From assembly GCA_934725305.1 (NCBI GenBank), contig CAKVBA010000039.1:1-25277 (forward strand): 25,277 nt of DNA. The letters run 5' to 3'. The translations under genes were made by a program, and so were the position numbers. The stretch comes from an uncultured Parabacteroides sp. GTDB lineage: Bacteria > Bacteroidota > Bacteroidia > Bacteroidales > Tannerellaceae. Shown one piece after another: positions 24,943 to 25,277 of this stretch. Position 1 is the stretch's first letter, and each line of letters begins with the position of its first letter. The notes under the pieces are model-generated. The model did no database searches and had not been told where the DNA came from. It saw only the letters and a list, made by a program, of their open reading frames with translations.

Positions 24943-24970
24943 GGTTATATAGAATTTTATACTACCTTTG
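24941..24970 (+). promoter_or_regulatory. Bacteroides-type promoter for the tRNA cluster
   Basis: TTG at 24941-24943 is followed after 19 bases by TACCTTTG at 24963-24970, a close match to the consensus. The first tRNA starts 26 bases downstream. Confidence 0.75.
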
Positions 24971-24996
24971 CACTCGCAAAAGCAAAGGAACTAAAC

Positions 24997-25069
24997 GCGG
25001 AAGTAGCTCAGTTGGTAGAGCATAACCTTGCCAAGGTTAGGGTCGCGGGTTCGAGTCCCGTCTTCCGCT
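24997..25069 (+). tRNA. tRNA-Gly (anticodon GCC), copy 1
   Basis: The acceptor is GCGGAAG/CTTCCGC, the anticodon loop is TGCCAAG with anticodon GCC, the T loop is TTCGAGT, and the discriminator is T. CCA is not encoded. It is identical to the copy at 25204. Confidence 0.95.
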
Positions 25070-25090
25070 CATTTCTCAAGAGAGAGGGAT

Positions 25091-25175
25091 GCTCGAATGG
25101 TGGAATCGGTAGACACGAAGGACTTAAAATCCTTTGGCTATTGCAGCTGTGCGGGTTCAAGTCCCGCTTCGAGTA
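25091..25175 (+). tRNA. tRNA-Leu (anticodon TAA)
   Basis: This 85-base class II tRNA has the anticodon loop TTAAAAT (anticodon TAA) between AGGA-type stem arms, a long variable arm (GGCTATTGCAGCTGT), T loop TTCAAGT and discriminator A. The first acceptor pair appears to be G-U. It lies between the two tRNA-Gly copies. Confidence 0.94.
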
Positions 25176-25203
25176 CATTGACAATTTGTTTTGATTATCC
25201 TAT

Positions 25204-25276
25204 GCGGAAGTAGCTCAGTTGGTAGAGCATAACCTTGCCAAGGTTAGGGTCGCGGGTTCGAGTCCCGTCTTCCGCT
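25204..25276 (+). tRNA. tRNA-Gly (anticodon GCC), copy 2
   Basis: This gene is identical in sequence to the tRNA-Gly at 24997-25069, separated from it by tRNA-Leu. It is complete, with one base of the window remaining, so the end of the cluster and its terminator lie outside. Confidence 0.95.
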
Positions 25277-25277
25277 C

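Noticed and set aside
25012..25213. Short plus-strand open frames of about 60 codons over the last tRNAs
   Set aside because: They lie across tRNA-Gly and tRNA-Leu, which fully explain the sequence.

Overview
The window looks like a chromosomal housekeeping segment from a Bacteroidales genome, most likely Bacteroides or a close relative. Three things support this. Several transcription units carry a TAnnTTTG box, in the best cases preceded by TTG about 19 bases upstream; this is the Bacteroides sigma-ABfr promoter, not the usual -35/-10. The gene content includes Bacteroidales-type families: DUF6089, DUF6242, paired OmpH/Skp proteins, an LptD-like protein, and META-domain and M23 lipoproteins. 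The order uppS-bamA-ompH-ompH-murI is also typical of this group. No phage, transposase, CRISPR array or obvious horizontally acquired island is visible.

Layout. Positions 1-570 hold tRNA-Val (first base cut off by the window edge) and a convergent tRNA-Arg, separated by non-coding sequence with a 22-base periodic array. Then come asnA-ung (+), and on the minus strand an HD-domain hydrolase followed by an lptD-like gene. A namZ-like DUF1343 hydrolase (+) is followed by a 588-base non-coding gap. A META-domain lipoprotein (-) with a structured leader diverges from an M23 lipoprotein peptidase and yccF (+). From 10.4 to 19.3 kb the minus strand carries ribD, a DUF6242 lipoprotein, a DUF6089 barrel protein, uppS, bamA, two ompH/skp genes and murI: essentially an envelope-building cluster. 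From 19.3 kb the plus strand carries prmC-recX-comF (overlapping genes), a second long non-coding gap, then pyrE-SRPBCC-argH-Rieske-like lipoprotein, and finally a tRNA-Gly/tRNA-Leu/tRNA-Gly cluster.

How the genes work together. Many products serve the envelope. UppS makes the undecaprenyl carrier, MurI supplies D-glutamate, BamA and the Skp-like chaperones assemble outer-membrane barrels (including LptD, which inserts LPS), and the NamZ-like and M23 enzymes trim peptidoglycan. The rest is amino-acid, pyrimidine and riboflavin synthesis (asnA, argH, pyrE, ribD), DNA repair (ung, recX) and translation (prmC, tRNAs).

The most unusual signal is not a gene. Two homologous intergenic elements of about 340 bp (7405-7745 and 21469-21810) have the same layout: a 14-15 base direct repeat at each end, a conserved left part, a degenerate array with a 22-base period, and a right part. 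A third array with the same period lies at 234-320. The 22-base period is not a multiple of three, which argues against coding. I do not recognise a named family for it.
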